Shown: one piece after another, positions 15,281 through 21,791 of the stretch
Numbering within the stretch: position 1 is the stretch's first letter
Layout of the letters: each line of letters starts with the position of its first letter
DNA from: an uncultured Lachnospiraceae bacterium
Lineage (GTDB): Bacteria > Bacillota > Clostridia > Lachnospirales > Lachnospiraceae
Direction of reading: 5' to 3'
Length of the DNA stretch: 21,791 nucleotides
Assembly (NCBI GenBank): GCA_910586725.1
Contig: CAJUJL010000015.1
Coordinates: 36,786 to 58,576 of the forward strand
The notes under the pieces: generated by a model
What the model was told of the DNA's origin: nothing
The model's input: the letters and a program-made list of their open reading frames with translations, nothing else
Database searches by the model: none
Position numbers and translations under genes: made by a program

Positions 15281-16702
15281 TTGAAACTATATATAAAATT
15301 AACAGCGTTTTTTTGCGCGGCAGCGATGGTTCTGCTTCCGTTAGCAGAAACCGCATGGGCGGACAAAAGAAAAAATACGCAGTACTGGCCGGACGGCCCG
15401 CAGATTCTCTCGGCTTCAGGAATCGTTATGGAAGCAGACACAGGGACGATCTTATACGAAAAGAATATGCACGATGCGCATTATCCGGCAAGCATCACGA
15501 AGATTCTAACGGCGCTGCTGGCTATTGAAAACAGCAGCATGGACGAAGTTGTTACATTTTCCCACGATTCTGTTTACAAAACGGAAGGGTCCGGCATTGC
15601 AAGGGACGTCGGAGAGCAGATGACAATGGAATGGTGTCTCTATGGCATGATGCTGGCTTCCTCCAACGAATGCGCCTATGCGATCGGCGAGCATGTTGCA
15701 GGAGACATGGATACGTTTGTTCAGATGATGAACGATAGAGCGGCGGCTTTAGGATGCCAGAATACGCATTTTAGCAACTGCAATGGACTGCCGGATGAAA
15801 ACCACTATACCAGCGCGTATGATATGGCCCTGATTGCAAGAGAAGCTTTTAAAAACGAGACATTCCGTATACTATGCGGTACGAAGACTTATACGATTCC
15901 GGTGACAAATAAACATAAGGATGAGGAAACGCCGCTTTGCAACCATCATCAGATGCTTTATCCGTTTCGGACGAGAAAATATCTTTACGAGTATTGTCTT
16001 GGAGGGAAAACAGGCTATACCACGGTTGCAAACAGCACGCTTGTAACTTATGCGGAAAAAGACGGTATGACGTTAATCTGCGTTGTATTAAACGTTCCGG
16101 GCAGCGGACATTATGAAGACACAAGAGGACTGTTCGATTTTTGCTTTGACAATTTTAAAAAAATGAGTGTAAAAGAGCACGAAACTTCTTATTCGCAGCA
16201 AAGCCAGGAGAGAAAAGGGATGGTTGGAAAATACGAGCCGTTTGTGTCTTTAGATGCTGCAAGCAGCATTATTCTTCCCATTACAGCGGAATTTAAAGAC
16301 GCGGATTCTGAGATCGTATATAATAATGAAGACGAAAATATCCTGGGGAGCATATTGTACACATATGCAAAACGTCCGGTGGGCGCGGCCAATCTTATGG
16401 CTTCGGACGCACAGGTAGACGTGTTTGAGTTTCAGGATGAAGACGATACGGAGCATGTGGCGGTTCCAAACGAGGAAAGCGGCCAAAGCAGCGGAGAAGA
16501 GGCGTTGAAAATTGACAAAAAGACGATATTTCTTGTCATTTTCGGCATAGTGGGCATAATCGCGGTAATTTTTCTGGTCTGGAAAGCAGCGGATAATTTT
16601 TACAGAATTAAACGGAAATTTAAAATAGGTACGAGAGAAAAATCGCCATATAAGACGATTAAGAAAAATAAGATGTGGAACAGGCATCGTAAATGGTTTT
16701 GA
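15281..16702 (+). CDS. D-alanyl-D-alanine carboxypeptidase, S11 family
   Basis: The product has 473 residues. It removes the terminal D-Ala from peptidoglycan pentapeptides outside the membrane. A signal peptide (to about A27) is followed by the penicillin-binding catalytic set: SITK at 71-74 (nucleophile S71), SSN at 127-129 and KTG at 243-245. Unlike classical low-molecular-weight PBPs with a C-terminal amphipathic helix, it ends with a true transmembrane segment (about 415-435, TIFLVIFGIVGIIAVIFLVW) and a 38-residue basic cytoplasmic tail, as in DacF-like proteins of Clostridia. The start is TTG 15281, with AGGA 6 nt upstream and the signal peptide immediately following. It has its own promoter and terminator, so it is monocistronic. 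Confidence 0.92.
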   Translation: MKLYIKLTAFFCAAAMVLLPLAETAWADKRKNTQYWPDGPQILSASGIVMEADTGTILYEKNMHDAHYPASITKILTALLAIENSSMDEVVTFSHDSVYKTEGSGIARDVGEQMTMEWCLYGMMLASSNECAYAIGEHVAGDMDTFVQMMNDRAAALGCQNTHFSNCNGLPDENHYTSAYDMALIAREAFKNETFRILCGTKTYTIPVTNKHKDEETPLCNHHQMLYPFRTRKYLYEYCLGGKTGYTTVANSTLVTYAEKDGMTLICVVLNVPGSGHYEDTRGLFDFCFDNFKKMSVKEHETSYSQQSQERKGMVGKYEPFVSLDAASSIILPITAEFKDADSEIVYNNEDENILGSILYTYAKRPVGAANLMASDAQVDVFEFQDEDDTEHVAVPNEESGQSSGEEALKIDKKTIFLVIFGIVGIIAVIFLVWKAADNFYRIKRKFKIGTREKSPYKTIKKNKMWNRHRKWF

Positions 16703-16726
16703 CAACAGATTAGAGATGAAAAAGAG

Positions 16727-16766
16727 AAAAGACGCGTGGCGCTTATGTTCTATGCGTCTTTTTCTT
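16727..16766 (+). terminator. Terminator of the carboxypeptidase gene
   Basis: AAAAGACGC (16727-16735) pairs with GCGTCTTTT (16754-16762) and a TTTCTT tract follows, 25 nt after the stop codon. Confidence 0.8.
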
Positions 16767-16827
16767 AAAGTGTTTAGACGTTCCTTTTTATGCTAACTGA
16801 AACGGTAATGCGTGATTTTTAATGGTG

Positions 16828-16856
16828 TTGACATATCTGGGCGCACGGGTTATAAT
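16828..16856 (+). promoter_or_regulatory. Perfect consensus sigma-A promoter
   Basis: TTGACA (16828-16833), 17-bp spacer, TATAAT (16851-16856): identical to consensus at both hexamers. Transcription should start near 16863, about 300 nt before the LRR gene. A promoter this strong without operator-like repeats suggests that control, if any, is exerted in the long leader. Confidence 0.9.
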
Positions 16857-16916
16857 GAGCGTAAGATCAAGGCGCGTCAGACACCTGAAAAAGTAAGCAA
16901 AGAAGGGAGTGAGGAC

Positions 16917-16988
16917 ATGAGCGCGAAATGCGAAAAAACGTATGACATAGGATTGAAAGATATTTTAGGGGGGGGGTATAAAGTATAA
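16917..16988 (+). CDS. Possible 23-residue leader peptide with a G9 tract
   Basis: An ATG at 16917 is preceded by AAGGGAGTGAGG, a strong Shine-Dalgarno with GAGG 2 nt and AAGGGAG about 9 nt from the start. It opens a 23-codon frame (MSAKCEKTYDIGLKDILGGG, then YKV) ending at TAA 16986. Three consecutive GGG glycine codons near the end form an uninterrupted run of nine G (16968-16976). The frame lies downstream of the consensus promoter and upstream of two terminator-like structures. If the run lost one G, translation would continue to 17073 into a longer, cysteine-containing tail (FFCDTCKC). No homolog is recognised; it may be a regulatory leader ORF or a tiny peptide gene. Confidence 0.4.
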   Translation: MSAKCEKTYDIGLKDILGGGYKV

Positions 16989-17001
16989 TCCCGTCTTTTT
17001 T
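16973..17001 (+). terminator. Weak attenuator-like hairpin after the leader ORF
   Basis: GGGGTATA (16973-16980) can pair with TATA-A-TCCC (16984-16992) through one bulge and a G-U pair, followed by GTC and T7 (16996-17002). It overlaps the last codons and stop of the small ORF, so a translating ribosome would block its formation. The stem is A/U-rich and by itself weak. Confidence 0.35.
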
Positions 17002-17039
17002 TGTGACACGTGCAAATGTATAAGGGAAAATACATTCAT

Positions 17040-17095
17040 CCATCACGGTATTCGGGCCAGGGACTGCCCGTAAGGACTGCCGGGATGGTTTTTTT
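17040..17095 (+). terminator. Branched terminator-like structure in the LRR leader
   Basis: CCATCaCGG (17040-17048) pairs with CCGgGATGG (17080-17088) with a single mismatch, encloses a second hairpin CGGGC (17053-17057) / GCCCG (17066-17070), and is followed directly by T7 (17089-17095). It lies 65 nt before the LRR start codon, so it could end a short leader RNA or act as an attenuator. The rest of the 16703-17159 gap holds only the carboxypeptidase terminator, the promoter and the leader ORF described separately. Confidence 0.5.
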
Positions 17096-17159
17096 GCGTT
17101 CTTTTTTAAGGGAAATGATGAGAATTTTGCACAAAAATAAGAAAAGCGAGGGAAAAGGC

Positions 17160-19787
17160 ATGAAGAAAAAAATAGCTGCGTTTTTGATGGCGTTTGTTTT
17201 GTCGGCAGGTTCTATGGCAGGATCTTCGGGGACCGTGCCGGTTTTGGCTCAGGAAGGCCAGGAGCAGGTGACGGAGGACGGGTTTGTCTATGATGGATCC
17301 AAGATCGTTAAGTACAACGGGAATGCGACAGAAATTGTCATTCCAAAGAGTATTGACGGGACAGAAATAACAGAAATATGGGATGGGGCTTTTCAAGGCT
17401 GCAGCGAATTGACAAGCGTCACCATTCCGGAGGGCATACGGACCATTCGCTCCTCGATTTTTAAAGACTGCAGCAGTCTGACAAGCGTCACCATTCCGTC
17501 TAGCGTAACGATTCTAGATAATTATGTTTTTCAAGGCTGCAGCAGTTTAAGAGAAATCTCTTTGCCGGACGGCCTTTCATCAATCGGTAGTGGAACTTTT
17601 ATAGATTGCGTCAGTTTGGAAAGCATTCGCATTCCAGATAGCGTTCTGTGGATATATAACGATGCCTTTAAAGGGTGCAGCAGCTTGACGGAGATCGTTC
17701 TTCCGGATGGCCTTCAGGAGATATGGGGAAGCGCTTTTTCCGGATGCGCCAGCCTGACGGACATTTCTCTTCCGAACGGTTTAACGAGGATTGACAACTA
17801 TGCTTTTTTGGGCTGTGTAAGTTTGACGGAAATCAGCGTGCCGGAGGGTTTGACGGGCAATTTAAACATGAATGGTTTGGGAGATGGGGTTTTTACAAAT
17901 TGCTCCGGCTTAAAAAATGTCCGTCTTCCAAGTGACTTAAAGAGCATAAGCCACGGTCTGTTTAGCGGGTGTAGCAGTCTGGAAGAAATCAACATTCCGG
18001 ACGGTGTGGAGAGCATAGGGATTGGAGCTTTTTCAGGTTGCACCAGCTTGACGAGCGTCCCTTTACCGAACAGATTAAAGAGCATAAGCAGCAGTTTGTT
18101 TAGAGGGTGTAGCAGTCTGGAAGAAATCAACATTCCGGATGGCGTGGAGACTATGGGAGAAGGAGTATTTCAAGATTGCGCCAAATTGATGAGCGTTCAT
18201 CTGCCAAGCGGTTTAAAAAGCATAGAAAGCAACTGTTTTTGGGGCTGCGAAGCATTGACAGAAGTCAGCCTTCCGAGCGGCATAACGAGTATTGGCGAGA
18301 GAGCTTTTTCAGGATGCTCAAGTCTGACAGAGATTGTGATTCCGTCCGGTGTAACCGCAATAGGAGAGTATGCTTTTTCAAAATGCTCAAGTCTGACAGA
18401 GATTGCGATTCCGTCCGGTGTGACGAGTATTAGCAATAATGTTTTTTCAGAGTGTGGCGGCTTGACAAGCATTGTGATTCCGTCCGGTGTGACAAGTATT
18501 GGCGAGAGCGCTTTTTTAGGCTGCGGCAGCTTGACAAACATTACGATTCCGTCCGGTGTGACAAGTATTGGCGGGGATGCTTTTTCAGGGTGCGGCAGCT
18601 TAACAGGCATTGCGATTCCGTCCGGTGTGACAAGTATTGGCGGGGGCGCTTTTTCAAGGTGCGGCAGTTTGACAAGTATTGCGATTCCGTCCGGTGTAAC
18701 CGCAATAGAAGATTATGCTTTTAACGAATGCTCAAGTCTGACAAGTATTGCGATTCCATCCGGTGTGACGAGTATTGGCGAGAGAGCTTTTTTTGATTGC
18801 GTCAGCTTGACAAGCATCGAGATCCCGTCCGGCGTGACCAGTATTGGTGATTGGGCTTTTTCGGGTTGCGAAAAGCTGTCAGGCATCCGCTTGCCGGCCA
18901 ATCTGGCAAGTATCGGAAGTTGTGTATTTTCAGATTGCGTCAGCTTAACAAGCGTTGCAATTCCGTCCGGCGTGACCAGTATCATGGATAATTTTTTCAA
19001 TGGGTGCGTTAATCTGACAAGCGTCACGATTCCGGCGAGTGTGACGAGTATACAAATATGGGCCTTTTCAGACTGCGTCAAACTGAAAGACGTCTATTAT
19101 GGGGGAAGCCAGGCGCAATGGGAGCAAATAGAGATAGACGAGCCTGGAAATGAGGCTTTGCAGTCCGCAGTCATTCATTACAATTCTTCCGATCCATCCG
19201 ACAATACAGGCGGAAACAACGGAGACGGTTCTGGCTCCGTCCAAAAAACCGCCCAGACCATCATGGCCTCTGACCTCACGAAAACCTACGGCGTAAAACC
19301 GTTTTCCCTCGGCGCAAAATCCAGCGGAAACGGGGCGCTTTCCTATACGTCGTCCAATCCGAAGGTTGCCACGGTAGACGGAAGCGGGAATGTGACGATC
19401 AAAGGCTGCGGCATTACGGACATCGTGATCACGGCGGCGGAGACGGACACATGCGCCAAAGCGCAAAAAACCGTCAAGCTTACCGTGAAGCCGAAAAAGA
19501 TGGCGGCGCTTGTTTCCGTCAAGTCCAAAAAGAAAAAAACAATCACGGCGAAGTGGAAAAAAGATACCAAGGCCTCCGGCTACCTGATTGAGTGCGCGAC
19601 GGACAAAAAGTTCAAAAAGAACAAAGTCAGGGCCGAGGTGAAGAAAAACAAGACGGTGACAGCGACGGTGAAAAAATTAAAAGGCGGAAAGAAATACTAC
19701 GTCCGCGTCTGCGCCTATGCGATGTCCGGCAACACGAAAGTGCAGGGGGACTGGAGCAAGGCAAAGACGGTCAAGGTGAAGAAATAA
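17160..19787 (+). CDS. BspA-type leucine-rich-repeat surface protein with Ig/Fn3-like lysine-rich tail
   Basis: The product has 875 residues from ATG 17160, chosen because GAGGG lies 7 nt upstream and a signal peptide (MKKKIAAFLMAFVLSAGSMA, cut near VLA-Q) follows at once; the same frame extends to 17010 without a good RBS. Residues about 68-650 contain 25 LRR_5 (BspA-like) repeats of 23 residues, pattern LTxIxIPSGVTSIGxxAFxxCxS, closed by the usual cap (DVYYGGSQAQWEQI). A Ser/Gly/Asp/Asn linker (about 672-692) leads to an Ig-like domain (about 694-777, TYGVKPFSLGAKSSG, SNPKVATVDGSGNVT) and a lysine-rich Fn3-like domain (about 778-875, KYYVRVCAYAMSG). BspA-like proteins are cell-surface adhesins or recognition proteins; ligand unknown. 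There is no LPXTG. Expression likely depends on the strong promoter at 16828 and its structured leader. Confidence 0.9.
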   Translation: MKKKIAAFLMAFVLSAGSMAGSSGTVPVLAQEGQEQVTEDGFVYDGSKIVKYNGNATEIVIPKSIDGTEITEIWDGAFQGCSELTSVTIPEGIRTIRSSIFKDCSSLTSVTIPSSVTILDNYVFQGCSSLREISLPDGLSSIGSGTFIDCVSLESIRIPDSVLWIYNDAFKGCSSLTEIVLPDGLQEIWGSAFSGCASLTDISLPNGLTRIDNYAFLGCVSLTEISVPEGLTGNLNMNGLGDGVFTNCSGLKNVRLPSDLKSISHGLFSGCSSLEEINIPDGVESIGIGAFSGCTSLTSVPLPNRLKSISSSLFRGCSSLEEINIPDGVETMGEGVFQDCAKLMSVHLPSGLKSIESNCFWGCEALTEVSLPSGITSIGERAFSGCSSLTEIVIPSGVTAIGEYAFSKCSSLTEIAIPSGVTSISNNVFSECGGLTSIVIPSGVTSIGESAFLGCGSLTNITIPSGVTSIGGDAFSGCGSLTGIAIPSGVTSIGGGAFSRCGSLTSIAIPSGVTAIEDYAFNECSSLTSIAIPSGVTSIGERAFFDCVSLTSIEIPSGVTSIGDWAFSGCEKLSGIRLPANLASIGSCVFSDCVSLTSVAIPSGVTSIMDNFFNGCVNLTSVTIPASVTSIQIWAFSDCVKLKDVYYGGSQAQWEQIEIDEPGNEALQSAVIHYNSSDPSDNTGGNNGDGSGSVQKTAQTIMASDLTKTYGVKPFSLGAKSSGNGALSYTSSNPKVATVDGSGNVTIKGCGITDIVITAAETDTCAKAQKTVKLTVKPKKMAALVSVKSKKKKTITAKWKKDTKASGYLIECATDKKFKKNKVRAEVKKNKTVTATVKKLKGGKKYYVRVCAYAMSGNTKVQGDWSKAKTVKVKK
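18339..18890 (+). repeat. Tandem 69-bp repeats inside the LRR gene
   Basis: Eight consecutive units with a strict 69-bp period (ATTCCGTCCGGTGT or close variants starting at 18339, 18408, 18477, 18546, 18615, 18684, 18753 and 18822) encode the most regular LRRs. The nucleotide similarity is much higher than among the outer repeats, which suggests recent amplification or gene conversion. Each unit is exactly 23 codons, so gain or loss keeps the frame. Confidence 0.9.
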
Positions 19788-19886
19788 TGGAAAGGCAACA
19801 GGCGGGGAACATTTGAAGCGCCGGCGTCGATAAGAACAGCAAGAAGTTTTCACTGTAGGCGCCTTGAGCCGAAAAGAGGAAAAAGC

Positions 19887-21686
19887 ATGAAAAAAAACGA
19901 CAGTCTGCCGTTCCGATACGAAGAAAAAGAGATTATGGCCGAGCTTTTGGAGGAAGTCGGGGCGGCTTTAAAAGACAGTGATGCGGCGGCGGAAAAAGAG
20001 ATGGTCCGGGAGTTTTTGCACAGCGTATCCGAACGGATCACATTTGTCGCACTGGGAAAAAAGGGAGCGGGAAAGACGAGTCTGCTCGACGAGCTGTTTC
20101 AGGGAGCGCTGCTGGAAGGAGAAGAAATTCAGGAGACGATCGGCATCTGCGAGTTTCGATACGGGGAAGCTAAGACGACGTTTCAGGTCAGAAAAAATGA
20201 GGTTCGTCATTTCAAACAGAAAGAAGAGCTGCGGGGAATTTCCGTGATAGATACCGGAAATATCTGTCAACTGCGCGCGGACGGGATGCTTGGAGAGCTG
20301 AAAGGCTATCTGGAGAAAAGCGACGTCATACTTGCCGTTTTTCAGGCAGATTCTGTAAGGGATCATGACCTGTGGGACGTCCTTGAGGAGATGGACAAGA
20401 AGAAAGTCGTGTTCGTGCTGACAAAATGCGACCGCGTGACGCAAGAACGACTGGAGATGGACAAGGCGGACTTGAAAAGATATATGAGGGAGGCGGGAAT
20501 ATCCGCCCCCCTGTTTCCCGTTTCTTCCGAATGGAGCAAAGCCAAAAAGCTGCATATTTTTGAAAACGACGGGAAGGACGGTTACGAGGACGCGCGCCAG
20601 TATGTGAGGAAAAATGTAATCGGCAGCAATCCCGTTCTGACCAAGCAGCAGGATAACATAAAAAAGCTCAAAACTATGCTTGCGGAGCTGAACGCTTCGT
20701 TTGATCTGCGGAAAAGACAGTACCATGCGGATGCAAAAATCCTTACAAACATAAATGGGGCGCTGGATTCGTTCTGCCTGGAAAGCCGGGATAAAATTGA
20801 CCGGTTGAAAGAGGATCTGAAAGTGCGGATTTATGCGGCGCTTGAAGAATACCAGAATGAAGTCATCGTGAAATTAGACCCGAAGAAAATCGAAGAGCGG
20901 TTTCCAGGCGGCATTTCGGACTTTATTGATTATGTGAAACTGATCAACGTATCTTATCAGAAGAAAATGACGGATCAGGCAAGCCGCGAAATGCAGAAAA
21001 CGGTACAGGCGTATTTGTCAGACCTGGAGGACGTGTTCGACGAGGCGACCGGATATTTTCGCAAGCGGGAGTCATTGCTGAAGCTGGAGGATAAGTTTTA
21101 CGGGACGCTGGCGGAAAGCAAGAACAAGATGGTCAAAAACACGGAGCGGTCGTTGCTGATTTCCCAGGAATATTACCATTCCCTTGCCGAAGCATCGGAA
21201 GAGCTGTTTTTGAAGATTTGGGATGCGAGGAACGCTCGTGAGAGAACAGAGAGGAACGCGCAGATAGCCGGATTTGTCACAGGCGCGGCTGGTACGGGAG
21301 TTATGGTGGCAGGGTCGGCAGGTGCGTTGCTTGGAGGACTGGCGGTTGTCGTAAGCGGCATGATTGTTATGAAAATGGCAAAAAAGATTTTTTCTGCCAA
21401 AAGCATGGAGGAAATGGAAAGGAAGACCCATGAGGCGATCGGCGATTTCAAAGCGGAAGTCGAAAGAATCAAGGAAGAGCTGACCGAGCAGGTTCTCTCC
21501 ACAGTCGAGGATTTATTTCAGGCAGAGCTTGGAAAGATGGATAAGACATTTGCGGATTTCCGCAAATCGGTTAACATTGACGGAAAAAACATTCCGATTC
21601 TTGAGGAACGAATGAAAAAGACTGCGTTTCTCATGGAAAATATAAATATGCTGGAGGAGAAGATGCAGAATGAATGTGGAAAATAA
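19887..21686 (+). CDS. Dynamin-like P-loop GTPase with C-terminal membrane segment
   Basis: The product has 599 residues. The N-terminal GTPase domain has a P-loop GKKGAGKTS (57-65), a switch threonine near T84, IDTGN at 121-125 where DxxG is expected, and the base-recognition motif TKCD (179-182) followed by PVSS (G5-like). A long alpha-helical, charge-rich middle part (about 245-450) leads to a glycine/alanine-rich hydrophobic stretch (about 458-497, FVTGAAGTGVMVAGSAGALL and on) and a final coiled-coil-like helix (about 505-599). This order (GTPase, helical stalk, membrane paddle, helix) is that of bacterial dynamin-like proteins, which remodel or protect membranes. AGAGGA lies 6 nt before the ATG. 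It follows the LRR gene by 99 nt with no convincing terminator between, so cotranscription is possible. An alternative is a non-dynamin stress GTPase of the ribosome-binding GTPase superfamily. Confidence 0.75.
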   Translation: MKKNDSLPFRYEEKEIMAELLEEVGAALKDSDAAAEKEMVREFLHSVSERITFVALGKKGAGKTSLLDELFQGALLEGEEIQETIGICEFRYGEAKTTFQVRKNEVRHFKQKEELRGISVIDTGNICQLRADGMLGELKGYLEKSDVILAVFQADSVRDHDLWDVLEEMDKKKVVFVLTKCDRVTQERLEMDKADLKRYMREAGISAPLFPVSSEWSKAKKLHIFENDGKDGYEDARQYVRKNVIGSNPVLTKQQDNIKKLKTMLAELNASFDLRKRQYHADAKILTNINGALDSFCLESRDKIDRLKEDLKVRIYAALEEYQNEVIVKLDPKKIEERFPGGISDFIDYVKLINVSYQKKMTDQASREMQKTVQAYLSDLEDVFDEATGYFRKRESLLKLEDKFYGTLAESKNKMVKNTERSLLISQEYYHSLAEASEELFLKIWDARNARERTERNAQIAGFVTGAAGTGVMVAGSAGALLGGLAVVVSGMIVMKMAKKIFSAKSMEEMERKTHEAIGDFKAEVERIKEELTEQVLSTVEDLFQAELGKMDKTFADFRKSVNIDGKNIPILEERMKKTAFLMENINMLEEKMQNECGK

Positions 21687-21762
21687 ATGCCAGCAGGAAG
21701 CGCGGCAGATTATGCAGGAACTGGAGTCGGTATCCCTTTGCTCATGTGAGATAAAGAAGTAA
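21670..21762 (+). CDS. Overlapping 30-residue ORF, possible remnant of a second gene
   Basis: ATG 21670 lies inside the last codons of the GTPase gene in another frame (17-nt overlap), with GGAGG at 21653-21657 a little far upstream (12 nt). It encodes MNVENKCQQEARQIMQELES and ten more residues ending in CSCEIKK. The overlap and helical start look like the beginning of a translationally coupled partner gene that stops early. It may be a truncated partner GTPase, a genuine small peptide, or chance. The window ends 29 nt later. Confidence 0.35.
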   Translation: MNVENKCQQEARQIMQELESVSLCSCEIKK

Positions 21763-21791
21763 AAGAAGTGTAAAAAATTTTGCCGTTCCCT

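Noticed and set aside
17010..17159. N-terminal extension of the LRR gene to ATG 17010
   Set aside because: No Shine-Dalgarno before 17010, the extension would bury an obvious signal peptide, and it overlaps the terminator-like stem.
18197..18724. Regular 69-bp repeats considered as a CRISPR-like array and as antisense genes
   Set aside because: There are no spacers; the repeats are contiguous codons of LRRs, and the other-frame products only mirror the repeat.

Overview
The window looks like chromosome from a gut-type Clostridia, most likely Lachnospiraceae. This is inferred from the moderate-to-low G+C, AAAGGAGA-type ribosome binding sites, a tRNA without encoded CCA, and large secreted proteins ending in lysine-rich Ig/Fn3-like modules. 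No mobile element, integrase, CRISPR array or rRNA was found.

Region 1 (1-330): the 3' end of a gene whose product carries two copies of an M-T-P-D-(D/E)-I-A-A-L-L motif, closed by a strong hairpin terminator.

Region 2 (347-13325): the main accessory locus. A minus-strand AraC-family regulator is divergent from a plus-strand operon of about 11.9 kb. The operon has an extended -10 promoter, a membrane-anchored SurA/PrsA-like foldase and four giant secreted right-handed beta-helix proteins, and it ends at a 16-bp hairpin. The four proteins fall into two subfamilies in strict alternation, A-B-A'-B'. A types end in an F5/8 type C (discoidin-like) carbohydrate-binding domain. B types end in Fn3/Ig-like/FIVAR modules with lysine-rich tails. 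The simplest reading is a duplicated two-gene unit for attack on, or binding of, an extracellular glycan. The regulator would sense the inducer and the foldase would help export. The substrate and catalytic chemistry cannot be assigned from sequence alone.

Region 3 (13362-16766): housekeeping. tRNA-Lys(CTT) with a good promoter, a phosphoglycolate-phosphatase-like HAD hydrolase, trmB (tRNA m7G46 methyltransferase, minus strand), and a divergent D,D-carboxypeptidase of the S11 family with its own promoter and terminator.

Region 4 (16767-19787): a BspA-type leucine-rich-repeat surface protein with 25 repeats. It is preceded by a perfect consensus sigma-A promoter (TTGACA-17-TATAAT) and a leader of about 300 nt. 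The leader holds a 23-codon ORF with its own Shine-Dalgarno, a run of nine G inside that ORF, and two terminator-like structures with T7 tracts. This is the least explained regulatory architecture in the window.

Region 5 (19788-21791): a dynamin-like P-loop GTPase with a C-terminal hydrophobic segment, overlapped at its 3' end by a 30-codon ORF that may be a remnant or a small partner.

Several starts were placed internally, guided by Shine-Dalgarno spacing: AraC (TTG 1291), foldase (GTG 1436), second beta-helix gene (ATG 4996), trmB (ATG 15086) and LRR gene (ATG 17160).
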